Part shown: positions 44,174 to 53,071 of the stretch, piece after piece
Layout: every line of letters begins with the position of its first letter
How positions within the stretch are numbered: the stretch's first letter is position 1
Assembly (NCBI GenBank): GCA_965248915.1
Contig: OZ252216.1
Location: forward strand, 1,922,001 to 1,986,000
Source: CBDFLA01 sp965248915
Lineage (GTDB): Bacteria; Pseudomonadota; Alphaproteobacteria; M2410
Direction of reading: 5' to 3'
DNA length: 64,000 nt
The notes under the pieces: model-generated
The model's database searches: none
Told to the model about the DNA's origin: nothing
Seen by the model: the letters and a program-made list of their open reading frames with translations, nothing else
Made by a program: the position numbers and the translations under genes

Positions 44174-45706
44174 TCAGTCCAAGACCGGTGCAATATCAGG
44201 GCGTGGATAGAGTTCATGCATTGAAATGGATTTCCCATTTTCCTGAATAATCCTCACGTGCTTGCGTCCCATGAGTCGGGGACGGCTGACACCGCACGAA
44301 TGAGATATAGTTTGAACTTCACGGATCATATTGCGGTGGTAGCTTGCGACCCTTGTGGATTTCTGGGTTGGGTCGAGACCTCGTTGTAGCCGTTTGTCGT
44401 GTGTCGTAATGCCTGTTGGACACGTGTTTTTGTTGCACTTCAGAGCCTGAATGCATCCCAATGCGAACATGAAACCGCGAGCCGATGTAACGAAATCTGC
44501 ACCAGCCGCTATCGCCCACCCGACTTCGGCAGGTGTCACTAGCTTCCCGGAGGCTATCAATCTGACCCTATCTCGCAATCCATATGTGTGAAGGATGTCC
44601 GAAATGAGTGGCAGTGACTCTTTGATGACCAACCCAACATTGTCCATGAGCGGCATCGGAGCCGCGCCGGTCCCGCCGTCACCGCTATCAATCGTTATGA
44701 AGTCCGGCGCAGATTCCAACCCTCGCCTATGGACTTCCTCGCACAGTGTCGCAATCCAGTCAAAGGAACCAATGACGGTCTTAAAGCCAACGGGCTTGCC
44801 GGTGACTTCGCGCACCCGCTCGATCATGTCGAGTAAGTCCGCGACGCTGTCGATTTCCGGGTGACGGTTTGGTGAAATGGAGTCAATGCCTTTTGGTATG
44901 CCCCGGATCTTGGAAATGGTTCGTGTCACCTTGATGCCCGGAAGAATTCCACCCTTTCCAGGTTTTGCTCCTTGGCTCATTTTTAGCTCAAACATCTTGA
45001 TCTGCTTGTGTGCTGCAACTTCACGAAGTTTCTGATCAGACAACTGGCCATGATCATCGCGCACACCATACTTTGCGGTGCCGATTTGGAAGACAATGTC
45101 GCAACCACCTTCAAGATGGTATGGTGACAATCCACCTTCACCTGTGTTCATCCAGCAACCAGCTTTGCGAGCGCCATTTGACAGTGCCCTCACCGCTGGT
45201 GTCGACAATGCTCCGTAACTCATTCCGGAAATGTTGAAGAAAGAAGGCGCATTGTAGGGGTTCTTGCTGTACGGCCCAATTTCAACCGGTTGAACATCGA
45301 CTGCGTCTACTTCCAGTGTGGGGAAAGGACAATTTACAAAGATTACAGTGCCGGTGGGTGCCAAACTCTTGGTTGAACCAAAGGCGACTGTATTATCATC
45401 GTTCTTAGCTGCTCTGTAGGCCCATTCGCGCTCAGCTCGATTGAACGGCATTTCCTCACGGTCCATGGCAAAAAAGTACTGTCGGAAAAACTCTCCCAGT
45501 TTTGAGAACAAATATCGAAATCTACCGAATACTGGATAATTCTTACGAACTGCGTCGCGCGTCTGGCTCACATCGAGAATGAACATCACGATGATCGTCA
45601 GAGCTCCGAATCCAACAGCGAAAATGAACAAGACCGACAGTAGTTGCATCGCCGAGACAACAAAACTGCTTTGAATCAGATCCATGACTTCATTCCCCGC
45701 GTCCAA
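44174..45706 (-). CDS. FMN-binding glutamate synthase family protein, membrane-anchored
   Basis: This 510-residue protein has an N-terminal hydrophobic helix (residues about 12-42), then a TIM-barrel domain like the FMN and [3Fe-4S]-binding synthase part of GltB. Visible blocks are FFNISGMSYGALSTPAVRAL, GEGGLSPYHLEGG, GKGGILPGIKVT, TIDSGDGGTGAAPMPLMDN (FMN phosphate) and CIQALKCNKNTCPTGITTHD, which supplies the Fe-S cysteines. The glutaminase and central domains of true glutamate synthase are absent, so the stand-alone family probably does different, unknown redox chemistry. It is divergent from the ECF sigma gene. Confidence 0.88.
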   Translation of the reverse strand: MDAGNEVMDLIQSSFVVSAMQLLSVLFIFAVGFGALTIIVMFILDVSQTRDAVRKNYPVFGRFRYLFSKLGEFFRQYFFAMDREEMPFNRAEREWAYRAAKNDDNTVAFGSTKSLAPTGTVIFVNCPFPTLEVDAVDVQPVEIGPYSKNPYNAPSFFNISGMSYGALSTPAVRALSNGARKAGCWMNTGEGGLSPYHLEGGCDIVFQIGTAKYGVRDDHGQLSDQKLREVAAHKQIKMFELKMSQGAKPGKGGILPGIKVTRTISKIRGIPKGIDSISPNRHPEIDSVADLLDMIERVREVTGKPVGFKTVIGSFDWIATLCEEVHRRGLESAPDFITIDSGDGGTGAAPMPLMDNVGLVIKESLPLISDILHTYGLRDRVRLIASGKLVTPAEVGWAIAAGADFVTSARGFMFALGCIQALKCNKNTCPTGITTHDKRLQRGLDPTQKSTRVASYHRNMIREVQTISHSCGVSRPRLMGRKHVRIIQENGKSISMHELYPRPDIAPVLD

Positions 45707-45718
45707 ATGGAACCGTTC

Positions 45719-45735
45719 GGGCCCTCGAGAGGGCC
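45719..45735. promoter_or_regulatory. Palindrome over the sigma gene ribosome binding site
   Basis: GGCCCTC-GA-GAGGGCC lies between the divergent glutamate-synthase-like and sigma-factor genes. It includes the AGAGGG that would serve as Shine-Dalgarno for ATG 45741. It could be an operator or an RNA hairpin that hides the ribosome site. Only the symmetry is seen; the function is a guess. Confidence 0.35.
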
Positions 45736-45740
45736 GCGAT

Positions 45741-46460
45741 ATGAGTTGGATGCAGGTCGAACCTCAGAAGTTACAGATGATGATCTGGATGGAAGCGAAT
45801 TCGGCGTTTGCCAAAGAAAATCCTTTTGAATACTGTCTTGTTCATGCTGATTTCGATTGGGCGAGACGCTTGAATTTGGACGAGAAAGAGATTGTCGAAG
45901 CACTGAAAGTGGGGGATGAAGGTGCATTTCGGCACCTTATCGCTAACTATAGTGCACGCCTGATGCGCAAAGCTGAGCAGATGTTGGGTTGCCGTGAAGA
46001 CGCTCATGAATGTGTTCAGGAGTGCTTTTTGCAAGTTTATCGGAAGATCTCTGATTTTCGCGGTGAGGCGGGACTCTACACCTGGATGCACCGAATTCTG
46101 GTCAACAATTGCTTGATGAAGATCCGAAAGCGCAAGAGACAAAACATGGTCTCAATCGATACATTGATGCCGGAGTTTGACGAAAACAATTGTCGTATCG
46201 AACCGCTTTGGCAGGAATTGCTATCGGCAGAGGAGCTGCTTTCGAGGCGGGAAACACGTTCAGCCGTCCAGAGTGGGATAAGTTCGCTGCCAGACGACTA
46301 TCGCCTTATCCTCATTCTTCGAGATATTGAAGGGTACACCACGGCAGAAGCGGCGCAGGTCCTCTCTATATCGGAATCTGCGGCAAAGGTACGCCTGCAC
46401 CGTTCTCGATCGGCGTTGAAGAAGATCCTTGAACCCATGCTGCGCGGGGAGGAAGTTTGA
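45741..46460 (+). CDS. ECF-type RNA polymerase sigma factor
   Basis: The protein has about 239 residues from ATG 45741 (MSWMQVEP), which follows AGAGGG. Starts at 45684 or 45777 are possible, and the first would overlap the divergent gene. Sigma region 2 is seen in EIVEALKVGDEGAFRHLIAN, REDAHECVQECFLQVYRKIS and FRGEAGLYTWMHRILVNNCLMKIRKRKR. Region 4 follows in SLPDDYRLILILRDIEGYTTAEAAQVLSI and VRLHRSRSALKKIL. Regions 1 and 3 are absent, as in group 4 sigma factors. Its stop overlaps the start of a zinc-finger anti-sigma gene (TGATG). The target regulon is unknown. Confidence 0.9.
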   Translation: MSWMQVEPQKLQMMIWMEANSAFAKENPFEYCLVHADFDWARRLNLDEKEIVEALKVGDEGAFRHLIANYSARLMRKAEQMLGCREDAHECVQECFLQVYRKISDFRGEAGLYTWMHRILVNNCLMKIRKRKRQNMVSIDTLMPEFDENNCRIEPLWQELLSAEELLSRRETRSAVQSGISSLPDDYRLILILRDIEGYTTAEAAQVLSISESAAKVRLHRSRSALKKILEPMLRGEEV

Positions 46461-46762
46461 TGGTCAATCGAGTGGACAACTCACATATGAAGCGCATGCT
46501 CTTCAAGATGCCATACATGATATCTTGTGAAGAGATTGAGACCTTCATCTATGATTATCTAGAGGGAGATCTCAAGGGTTCGAAGAAGCTCGCGTTCGAG
46601 TTACACATCAAGTTTTGCAGAGAGTGCAAAGAGTATTTGGCGGCTCTGCGTCGGTCCATGGAGTTGAGTATAACAGCCATGGAAGATGCTGACCTTCCGC
46701 CGGTACCAGATGAATTGGTTGATGCGGTGCTGTTAGCGCTCAAAGAAGATGATGAATCGTAA
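46460..46762 (+). CDS. Zinc-binding anti-sigma factor (ZAS/zf-HC2 domain)
   Basis: This 100-residue cytoplasmic protein contains MISCEEIETFIYDYLEGDL and FELHIKFCRECKEYLAALRR, the C...HX3CX2C zinc motif of anti-sigma factors. No membrane helix follows, so it should be soluble and could sense redox or thiol stress through the zinc site. The ATG overlaps the sigma stop (TGATG at 46458-46462) and is preceded by GGGGAGGAA, so the two are made together. Its acidic C-terminus (ALKEDDES) is short. It is expected to hold the adjacent ECF sigma factor inactive until a signal arrives. Confidence 0.85.
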   Translation: MVNRVDNSHMKRMLFKMPYMISCEEIETFIYDYLEGDLKGSKKLAFELHIKFCRECKEYLAALRRSMELSITAMEDADLPPVPDELVDAVLLALKEDDES

Positions 46763-46821
46763 CCTCTGATCGGGAGCCTGCATCTAACCGATGTTGGGCG
46801 TCAGATCGAGAGGAATTACTT

Positions 46822-46995
46822 GTGCCGCAATATGAATTGACTTGGCATTGCGTCGCCAATGTAGAAGACCTTGCTGACGGTCGCGTGAAATCAGTAGTAG
46901 CGGGTGGAAAGACCTTGTGTCTTTCACACTTTGACAGTCAATTTGCGGCTATAGCGCATGGTGCACAACTACAGAAGATGGACCGACATTTGTAG
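46822..46995 (+). pseudogene. Remnant of a Rieske-type ferredoxin gene
   Basis: A short frame from GTG 46822, preceded by AGAGGAA, reads VPQYELTWHCVANVEDLADG and then RVKSVVAGGKTLCLSHFDSQFAAI. This matches the first 45 or so residues of Rieske [2Fe-2S] ferredoxins, which would next have the CPH-type cluster motif. Instead the frame decays and stops at 46993-46995. No cluster ligands remain. The surrounding 46763-47064 holds nothing else I can support. It is a decayed relic of an oxygenase electron-transfer component. Confidence 0.5.
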
Positions 46996-47064
46996 AGGTG
47001 ATTACAGATGCATCACTCATCTAGGTAACACGCTGAACCGGTTCAACAACTGTTCATGCACTCT

Positions 47065-48351
47065 CTAGTTCGGCTGATTGTCGCTTCTCAAGTAGTCGCG
47101 GTCGAGTGTCCAGAAGTTACTTCCGATGTGTGTCAACGGACGCTCTGAACTTCCGGGACGGCTGCTCGTCGTAATGACTTCAATGATGTCGCTGAGTGCT
47201 CCCGGGTGCTCGCGAAAATAGCTATGGCCAACAAATCCACTAACGTCTTTCACATTTATGAAACTCACGTTGCCGACATTTCGAAATATCTGGTCCTCTC
47301 GAATACCTTGCTGGCTTTCCGTCAATCGCCCAAACCGAACGCCTTGCATGAGCCATTGGGACAGACCTAAAGCGCTGTCTTCTTCATTCATATAGATCGT
47401 AATTTGGCCAAAGGCCGGACCAAACTGCTCGGCGATGAGTCTTTGTTTAACAACACCGTAGTCGAGATCGGGTGCCGCCAAAATCAGGTTATCAATTCTC
47501 AATCTTTCCTGTGGATCTAGGCCTGCAGCTCGCGTTTCTATGACTAACTCACGTAAAGCAGAGGTTGTAACGTCGGTGCCCCGGCTGTGCGCAATAACAT
47601 GAATACGCTCAATTTCACCGACTTCCGCCAAAATGCGAAAGACCTCTTTCAAATGATGAATTGTAAACTCACCAGATTCCCGATCCGAGAAATATCCCAT
47701 GAGACTACCACTACCAGATGGCCATGAGTACACAATTGGCACACCGATGCGGCCAGAATAATGCCACACATCATTCAGACTAAAAACAGCTTCCTCGAAT
47801 GAATTGTTGAAGCCATGTACGAAGATAATGATATCCTTAGACCGACTTTGCGAAAGTCTATCGCGAACGAGTTTCTTAAGCTGGTCAGCACTTTGGCGGT
47901 ACAAACTGTATTCATTAGCCTCGAGCACCGGGCCATTTGGCGTTATGTAGAACGGTAAGGGAGTGGGTGAAAACCGCTCCACTTCTGAGACAGAAATCAA
48001 CTCGACGGGAACACCTGCCTTTGGGCCGGTGGAACTGGCGAGCGTTGTTAGGTCCTCCCAAGACAGGTTGTTTCCAAAGCGCACGCGCGCAATTCCAGCA
48101 GCCATAGAGTCTGAGCGCTCATCCCCATAGGTCAAAACGTCACCTTCAGTGGCATCTGAAGCCCGGTCCGTCACGTAGAGAATTTCTGCCTCCACAGTTT
48201 GGTCATTTGTCGAAATCTGGGATTGGGGGTACGGATTGTGTGACGAGTACAAGTTTGGTGGCCCGACGAGATTACGTGTGGTGTCACAGGCCGTCAGTAG
48301 TACAGCGATTGCAAGAGTCATCAGCTTCAGAAACTGACCACCTCTTTGCAT
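47065..48351 (-). CDS. DUF900-type alpha/beta hydrolase lipoprotein
   Basis: This protein has 428 residues from ATG 48351 (MQRGGQFLKLMTLAIAVLLTAC), where a normal signal ends in lipobox LTAC; a start at 48402 would make the signal too long. The DUF900 alpha/beta hydrolase core reads KDIIIFVHGFNNSFEEAV, PIVYSWPSGSGSLMGYF and HVIAHSRGTDV (nucleophile Ser), then NLILAAPDLDYGV with the acid. The late His is probably in FVGHSYFREHP. The family acts on unknown esters or lipids in the envelope. Its start is divergent from the hydrolase-OsmC gene at 48618, and the 266 bases between them hold no other gene. Confidence 0.85.
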   Translation of the reverse strand: MQRGGQFLKLMTLAIAVLLTACDTTRNLVGPPNLYSSHNPYPQSQISTNDQTVEAEILYVTDRASDATEGDVLTYGDERSDSMAAGIARVRFGNNLSWEDLTTLASSTGPKAGVPVELISVSEVERFSPTPLPFYITPNGPVLEANEYSLYRQSADQLKKLVRDRLSQSRSKDIIIFVHGFNNSFEEAVFSLNDVWHYSGRIGVPIVYSWPSGSGSLMGYFSDRESGEFTIHHLKEVFRILAEVGEIERIHVIAHSRGTDVTTSALRELVIETRAAGLDPQERLRIDNLILAAPDLDYGVVKQRLIAEQFGPAFGQITIYMNEEDSALGLSQWLMQGVRFGRLTESQQGIREDQIFRNVGNVSFINVKDVSGFVGHSYFREHPGALSDIIEVITTSSRPGSSERPLTHIGSNFWTLDRDYLRSDNQPN

Positions 48352-48617
48352 CTGCAATCTCCACTGCTCTTCACAGTTATGAATCGTCATCGCTGACCCC
48401 ATATTGGATATAGGAACTCAAATCAAACATGGTCTCGCTGAGAATCATTGCCAAACGGATCGAATCCAACCACGAGACACAGCCATGTTCTCAAAAACGT
48501 GACCAAACTTGACTTGATCTTGGCACTACAACCCCCATTGTCAATCATTGCCTCACGGAATGCATCTTTAGCCCACTCAAAGCAGACCTTGCGATCCTAG
48601 ACCTACAGGAGACACTC

Positions 48618-49880
48618 ATGGCTACACGGAGCGAGAGAATCGAGTTTGTCGGCTCGGATGGCGCGACACTCGCTGGACGGCTCGATTGGCCAGAGGGGAA
48701 CCCTGTGGCATTTGCCCTATGGGCGCATTGCTTTAGCTGCACCAAAGACGTTTTTGCTGCGTCACGGGTGGCGAATGGTCTCGCGGCACATGGAATTGCG
48801 GTTCTTCGGTTCGATTTTACTGGTTTGGGGGCGAGCGATGGTGACTTTGCAAATACAAACTTCTCTTCAAACATCGACGACCTCATCGCAGCAGCCAACT
48901 ATATGCGCAAGAACCTTGATGCCCCGTCTATTTTGATCGGTCACTCATTGGGAGGTGCAGCGGTGCTCGCTGCTGCGCCGAAAATCCCCGAAGCGAAGGC
49001 CGTGTGTACGATTGGAGCGCCGGCGGACCCCAATCATGTCGCCCATCACTTCCTCGACTCTCGCGAGGAGATCGAGAAGGTGGGTGAAGCAGAAGTGCTT
49101 CTTGGCGGTAGACCATTTCGAATCAAGCAGCAGTTTCTTGAAGACATTGCAAACCAAAAGCTGCTCGAGACCATCAAGACAATGAAGAGAGCGCTTCTGG
49201 TCTTTCACTCGCCGATCGATAGTGTCGTCGGCATCGACAATGCCTCTCAGATATTCCAAGCTGCCAAACATCCAAAGAGTTTTGTTTCATTGGACAACGC
49301 AGATCACCTCTTGAGTGGAAAGAGCGATGCATCTTTCGTCGCAGATGTCATTGCGGCATGGGCAAGGCGGATTATCTCGAAAGGAGAAGTAGAGGAAACC
49401 CAAATATCAAACCTGAGCACGGACCCTGGAACCGTTGTCGTTAGTGAAACCGGAAAAGGCAAATTCGCCAACGCTGTTTCCATCGGAGGCAAACACACAT
49501 TGATTTCTGATGAACCTGTTGGCTATGGCGGGACCGATACGGGACCAACACCATATGATCTGTTGCTGGCGGGTCTCGGAGCTTGCAAGTCAATGACCAT
49601 GCGGATGTATGCCGATAGAAAAGGCATCAATCTCGATCGGTCGCGCATCACGCTGACACACAGCAAGATCCACGCCTCAGATTGCTCGGATTGTGAAACT
49701 CAGTCTGGGCAAATAGACAAAATTGATGTCTCGATCGAAGTGACCGGCGACATGGACGCCGAAGCAAGACGCAGGATCGTCGAGATCGCCGACAAGTGCC
49801 CCGTGCATCGTACCCTGCACTCGGAGGTCAAGATCGAGAGCCGCCTGACCGACCAGTCTGAGGCTGGATCTCATGATTGA
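48618..49880 (+). CDS. Bifunctional alpha/beta hydrolase/OsmC family protein
   Basis: This 420-residue cytoplasmic fusion has an alpha/beta hydrolase (about 1-255) with FALWAHCFSCTKD, RFDFTGLGASDG and the nucleophile elbow LIGHSLGGAAV; the acid and His are in HSPIDSVVG and DNADHLLSG. The C-terminal OsmC domain (about 275-410) has the peroxidatic Cys in LLLAGLGACKSMTMRMYADR and the resolving Cys in ADKCPVHRTL. OsmC proteins reduce organic hydroperoxides. The fused hydrolase may release acyl or thioester substrates. The Shine-Dalgarno sequence is AGGAGA. It overlaps the YjeF-like gene by eight bases. The fusion is a known family, and both active sites look intact. Confidence 0.95.
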   Translation: MATRSERIEFVGSDGATLAGRLDWPEGNPVAFALWAHCFSCTKDVFAASRVANGLAAHGIAVLRFDFTGLGASDGDFANTNFSSNIDDLIAAANYMRKNLDAPSILIGHSLGGAAVLAAAPKIPEAKAVCTIGAPADPNHVAHHFLDSREEIEKVGEAEVLLGGRPFRIKQQFLEDIANQKLLETIKTMKRALLVFHSPIDSVVGIDNASQIFQAAKHPKSFVSLDNADHLLSGKSDASFVADVIAAWARRIISKGEVEETQISNLSTDPGTVVVSETGKGKFANAVSIGGKHTLISDEPVGYGGTDTGPTPYDLLLAGLGACKSMTMRMYADRKGINLDRSRITLTHSKIHASDCSDCETQSGQIDKIDVSIEVTGDMDAEARRRIVEIADKCPVHRTLHSEVKIESRLTDQSEAGSHD

Positions 49881-50622
49881 GATATCGGTTTCGGACATTC
49901 CCGCTGTTAGCGAAGAGCAAATGCTCCAGGTGGATCAAATCGCTGTACGCGACTATCAGATCAACCTGATTCAGATGATGGAGAACGCAGGTTTTAATTT
50001 TGCAAGCCTAGCGCGCGATGTACTTTTGAATGGAGCGGTCCAAGACAAGAGAATCTTGGTGCTTGCCGGGAGTGGAGGCAATGGCGGGGGTGCAATGGTC
50101 GCCGCCCGGCGATTGTCGAATTGGGGTGGCGACGTCACATTGGGTCTTTCGGGAAGGCCTGCATCTCTGGCGCCAACCACCGCACACCAATTGGCCATCG
50201 TTGAAGTCCTGCCAATCAAATTGGCGGAACTTACCACAATGGGTTTACAGCCGCTTCAGCAAAAATTTGATCTCGTTCTCGACGGTCTCATTGGGTACAG
50301 CTTGAACGGAGAGCCTCGTGGTCAAATTCAAGAGATCATTCAATGGGTCAACGGTTCGGCACTACCGGTTCTTTCACTCGATCTTCCTTCCGGTGTCGAC
50401 GCGACACGTGGTGCTATCCATTCGGATGCAATAAAGGCGGAAGCCACGCTCACCTTGGCTTTGCCGAAGATTGGGCTTCTCGCAGATAACGCTCGCGAAA
50501 ATGTTGGTGATCTGTATCTGGCAGACCTTGGACTGCCGCCAACCCTTTACCAAGATCTGACACCCTCGATCCAAGTTGGATCAATCTTCGAGCAAAATGA
50601 AATTGTCTACTTAAGGCGCTGA
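49873..50622 (+). CDS. nnrE: NAD(P)H-hydrate epimerase (YjeF N-terminal domain, stand-alone)
   Basis: This 249-residue cytoplasmic repair enzyme interconverts the R and S forms of hydrated NAD(P)H so that a dehydratase can restore the coenzyme. Family features are SEEQMLQVDQIAVRDYQI, the nucleotide/phosphate loop LVLAGSGGNGGGAMVAARRL, VLDGLIGYSLNGEPRG with the catalytic Asp, and SLDLPSGVDATRG. The C-terminal kinase-like dehydratase domain of full-length YjeF/Nnr is missing, so the dehydratase must be encoded elsewhere. Translation is coupled to the upstream hydrolase-OsmC gene by overlap. Together they look like a damage-control pair. Confidence 0.88.
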   Translation: MIEISVSDIPAVSEEQMLQVDQIAVRDYQINLIQMMENAGFNFASLARDVLLNGAVQDKRILVLAGSGGNGGGAMVAARRLSNWGGDVTLGLSGRPASLAPTTAHQLAIVEVLPIKLAELTTMGLQPLQQKFDLVLDGLIGYSLNGEPRGQIQEIIQWVNGSALPVLSLDLPSGVDATRGAIHSDAIKAEATLTLALPKIGLLADNARENVGDLYLADLGLPPTLYQDLTPSIQVGSIFEQNEIVYLRR

Positions 50623-50740
50623 TCAATAATACTTCATCTGACCCTGTAACCAATCTCCGGTTACTGGCATCAAATCATTCGCAAATAGTATTGGTTTATC
50701 TCTGCCGAACCGGCAGACGCAATTTGAAAGGGCAATCTCC

Positions 50741-52351
50741 ATGGTTAAATGGATTGTTCGGGCCGTCGGCGGAATCGCATTGATGGTTCCTTTTATGTTC
50801 CTCCTGATCACCTACTCCAAATCGCATGTCGACCCATATGGCAGATCTCAATTGAATGATGTCGAAGTCCCGCGCTTTAAGGAAGTCAACTTTCCGTTTA
50901 CGCACAAATTTGGCAAGAAACGCTCACTTCCCTTCCTGGGGTCTGCGGTTATCGATATCGATGGAGATGGAACACCTGAGGTCTTCATGGGTGGTGGGTA
51001 TGGCCAGACGGATATGGTTCTCTCATTCGAAGAAGAAGGGTTCGCTGATGCAACCGACTCTCTGGGCAGAGGTCTCACAAAGATTTACCCGGAGGCCACG
51101 TTTGGCGCGGCGGTAATTGATGTAGACAATGACGGTCGCTCGGACATCTTTGTTGCGCGCGATTCCGGCATAACTCTCTACTACAATCGCGACGAGGGAT
51201 TCATTGCTAAGAGACTCGACATTCCATTCAATGAGAAGTCGACACCCCTATCTATCGCTCTGACAGATCTCAACAGTGATGGACATGTTGATATGTTCGT
51301 TTCTACCTATATTAAGTTGGCATTGGTCGAGGGACAGAACATCTTCAACAAGGAAAACTATGGCTCAACCAGCCTCCTGCTCATGAACAATGGGGATGAC
51401 AGTTTCACCGACATTACTTCAAAAGCCGGTATTGAATATGTGCACAATACTTTTGTCGCCGTGTTTTCCGACGTTGATGGAGATGCAGATCAAGATCTGA
51501 TCGTGGCCCACGACACGGGTCAGGTTCGCACTTGGCGAAACAATGGCGATTTGACCTTTGCAGCTGCGGCCAACCCCTCGTCAGACCGGTATGGGTATCC
51601 GATGGGGGTTGGAGTTGGCGATATCAACAATGACAGTCGCATAGACTTCATGTTCTCCAACATCTCTACGACTGCGCCACGGTTTATAGCAAAAGGCGAT
51701 CTGCGAAACGATCAGATTTTCCACACACCACTCTTGCTTTTTCAGAACCAAGGTGCCTTCAATTTCACCGATGTGGCCGCTCAAACAAAGGTCGCAGACT
51801 ATGAGTTTTCATGGGGAATCGTTCTTGAAGACCTCAACAATGATGGACGAGAAGATGCTCTCATTGCTCAGAACTATGTTTCCCTTCCTTTGCACAAAGT
51901 CTTTAGACTCTCAGGACGAACATTACTGCAGAAACCCGACGGGACTTTTGGGGCGGCAGAAAAACAAATGGGATTGGTCAACAGGAGGTATGAGATCTCG
52001 CCACTCGTCGCGGATTTCAACTCCGACGGGCATATGGATCTCGTACGTGTCAATTTGGCTGGGCCATCCCGCGCTTTCCTCAACGAAGGCGGCAGTGGCG
52101 GTTTCATAAAGATCAGGCTTCCCGACCGTGCTCAATCTCTCGGTGCTTTGGTCGATGTCACGTTGCCCGACGGCAAAACCATCACCAAACAGTTTACCAG
52201 CGGTGAAGGCCTTGCATCAGACCAGACACACGATCTCCTCTTCGGACTAGGCAGCGCGACATCCATCAAAGATGTGAGGATCCGCTATGCGGACGGCACG
52301 ACGAGGCAGATTGATCCGCCATCTGTTGGCGAGACTGTGGTCATATACTAA
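50741..52351 (+). CDS. CRTAC1 family FG-GAP/VCBS repeat protein with ASPIC/UnbV C-terminus
   Basis: This 536-residue exported or membrane-anchored protein has an N-terminal hydrophobic segment (MVKWIVRAVGGIALMVPFMF), then beta-propeller FG-GAP repeats with Ca-binding motifs such as DIDGDGTPEVFMGG, DVDNDGRSDIFVARD, DLNSDGHVDMFVSTY and DINNDSRIDFMFSN. An ASPIC/UnbV domain (about 455-536: KIRLPDRAQSLGALVDVTLPD to IRYADGTTRQ) ends it. This is the CRTAC1-like architecture, thought to bind carbohydrate or protein partners, with no known enzyme activity. It lies 118 bases after the YjeF gene and 27 bases before the DUF6796-like gene. Confidence 0.85.
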   Translation: MVKWIVRAVGGIALMVPFMFLLITYSKSHVDPYGRSQLNDVEVPRFKEVNFPFTHKFGKKRSLPFLGSAVIDIDGDGTPEVFMGGGYGQTDMVLSFEEEGFADATDSLGRGLTKIYPEATFGAAVIDVDNDGRSDIFVARDSGITLYYNRDEGFIAKRLDIPFNEKSTPLSIALTDLNSDGHVDMFVSTYIKLALVEGQNIFNKENYGSTSLLLMNNGDDSFTDITSKAGIEYVHNTFVAVFSDVDGDADQDLIVAHDTGQVRTWRNNGDLTFAAAANPSSDRYGYPMGVGVGDINNDSRIDFMFSNISTTAPRFIAKGDLRNDQIFHTPLLLFQNQGAFNFTDVAAQTKVADYEFSWGIVLEDLNNDGREDALIAQNYVSLPLHKVFRLSGRTLLQKPDGTFGAAEKQMGLVNRRYEISPLVADFNSDGHMDLVRVNLAGPSRAFLNEGGSGGFIKIRLPDRAQSLGALVDVTLPDGKTITKQFTSGEGLASDQTHDLLFGLGSATSIKDVRIRYADGTTRQIDPPSVGETVVIY

Positions 52352-52378
52352 TCACTTTCCGAGTTTGGAGGCTTCAAT

Positions 52379-53071
52379 ATGGTCGAATTCGACGCCCATC
52401 AACGGAACTTGCTGATTTGGACCGGAATTGCCGCGATTGTCGGTGCCGTTGTTGTCGGAATTGGTGAATTCACGTTCCAATTTTCACCGAAAGGTGGTTA
52501 CGAAGGAACCGACTATCTCTATTTCTTGGACGTGAGCACCACGCGATTGACCTGGGGACACTTCATCGGAGTCCTTGCGGCGCCCCTTTATCTAGTTGGG
52601 TATTGGCATGTGGCGCAAATGCTCCGCCCGGCCGGCCAATGGATTTCCAGAGCCGTCTTTGGTCTTGGCGTCTATGCCTTCGTTATAGGGGACGTATGGC
52701 TAGGAGGTCGTGTCAACCTCGCCTTGACGGTGCAAGCGCGTGAGATCGCCGCTGAAACAGCACAGCCCGTAATCAGCAACCTATTGGCGGAGATTGCAGC
52801 TCACAATGAACCCCTTATCAATATCGTGCGGGTGTTGGTTCTAGTCATTTCTGTTCTGATGATCTACAGCATTGTCTCTGGTCGATCGCCCTACCCGCGT
52901 TGGATGGTGGCATTTACACCAATCACGATTTTGATTCTGATCTTCCTGCTTTATGCCGTTGCTCCTGCAATTGGTGTGTACGTCTTGCCGGCAGCGATGA
53001 ACATTTCTCATGCTGTGTTCTTTGTGTTTTCCACGTGGGTCGCCGCGCGTGTGACTGTGACTAACCCGTGA
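52379..53071 (+). CDS. DUF6796-like membrane protein
   Basis: This 230-residue protein has six predicted membrane helices (for example LIWTGIAAIVGAVVVGIGEF, GHFIGVLAAPLYLVGYW and FTPITILILIFLLYAVAPAI). The periplasmic loop after helix 1 contains GGYEGTDYLYFLDVSTTRL and a later one NEPLINIVRV, which I associate with DUF6796. Function is unknown. A good Shine-Dalgarno sequence (TTTGGAGG) precedes ATG 52379. The stop overlaps the GTG start of the next membrane protein (GTGA), so these two are coupled and may work together. Confidence 0.65.
   Translation: MVEFDAHQRNLLIWTGIAAIVGAVVVGIGEFTFQFSPKGGYEGTDYLYFLDVSTTRLTWGHFIGVLAAPLYLVGYWHVAQMLRPAGQWISRAVFGLGVYAFVIGDVWLGGRVNLALTVQAREIAAETAQPVISNLLAEIAAHNEPLINIVRVLVLVISVLMIYSIVSGRSPYPRWMVAFTPITILILIFLLYAVAPAIGVYVLPAAMNISHAVFFVFSTWVAARVTVTNP

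Noticed and set aside
44319..44519. Short minus-strand frame inside the glutamate-synthase-like gene
   Set aside because: It is a shadow of that gene in another frame, with no start signal or similarity.
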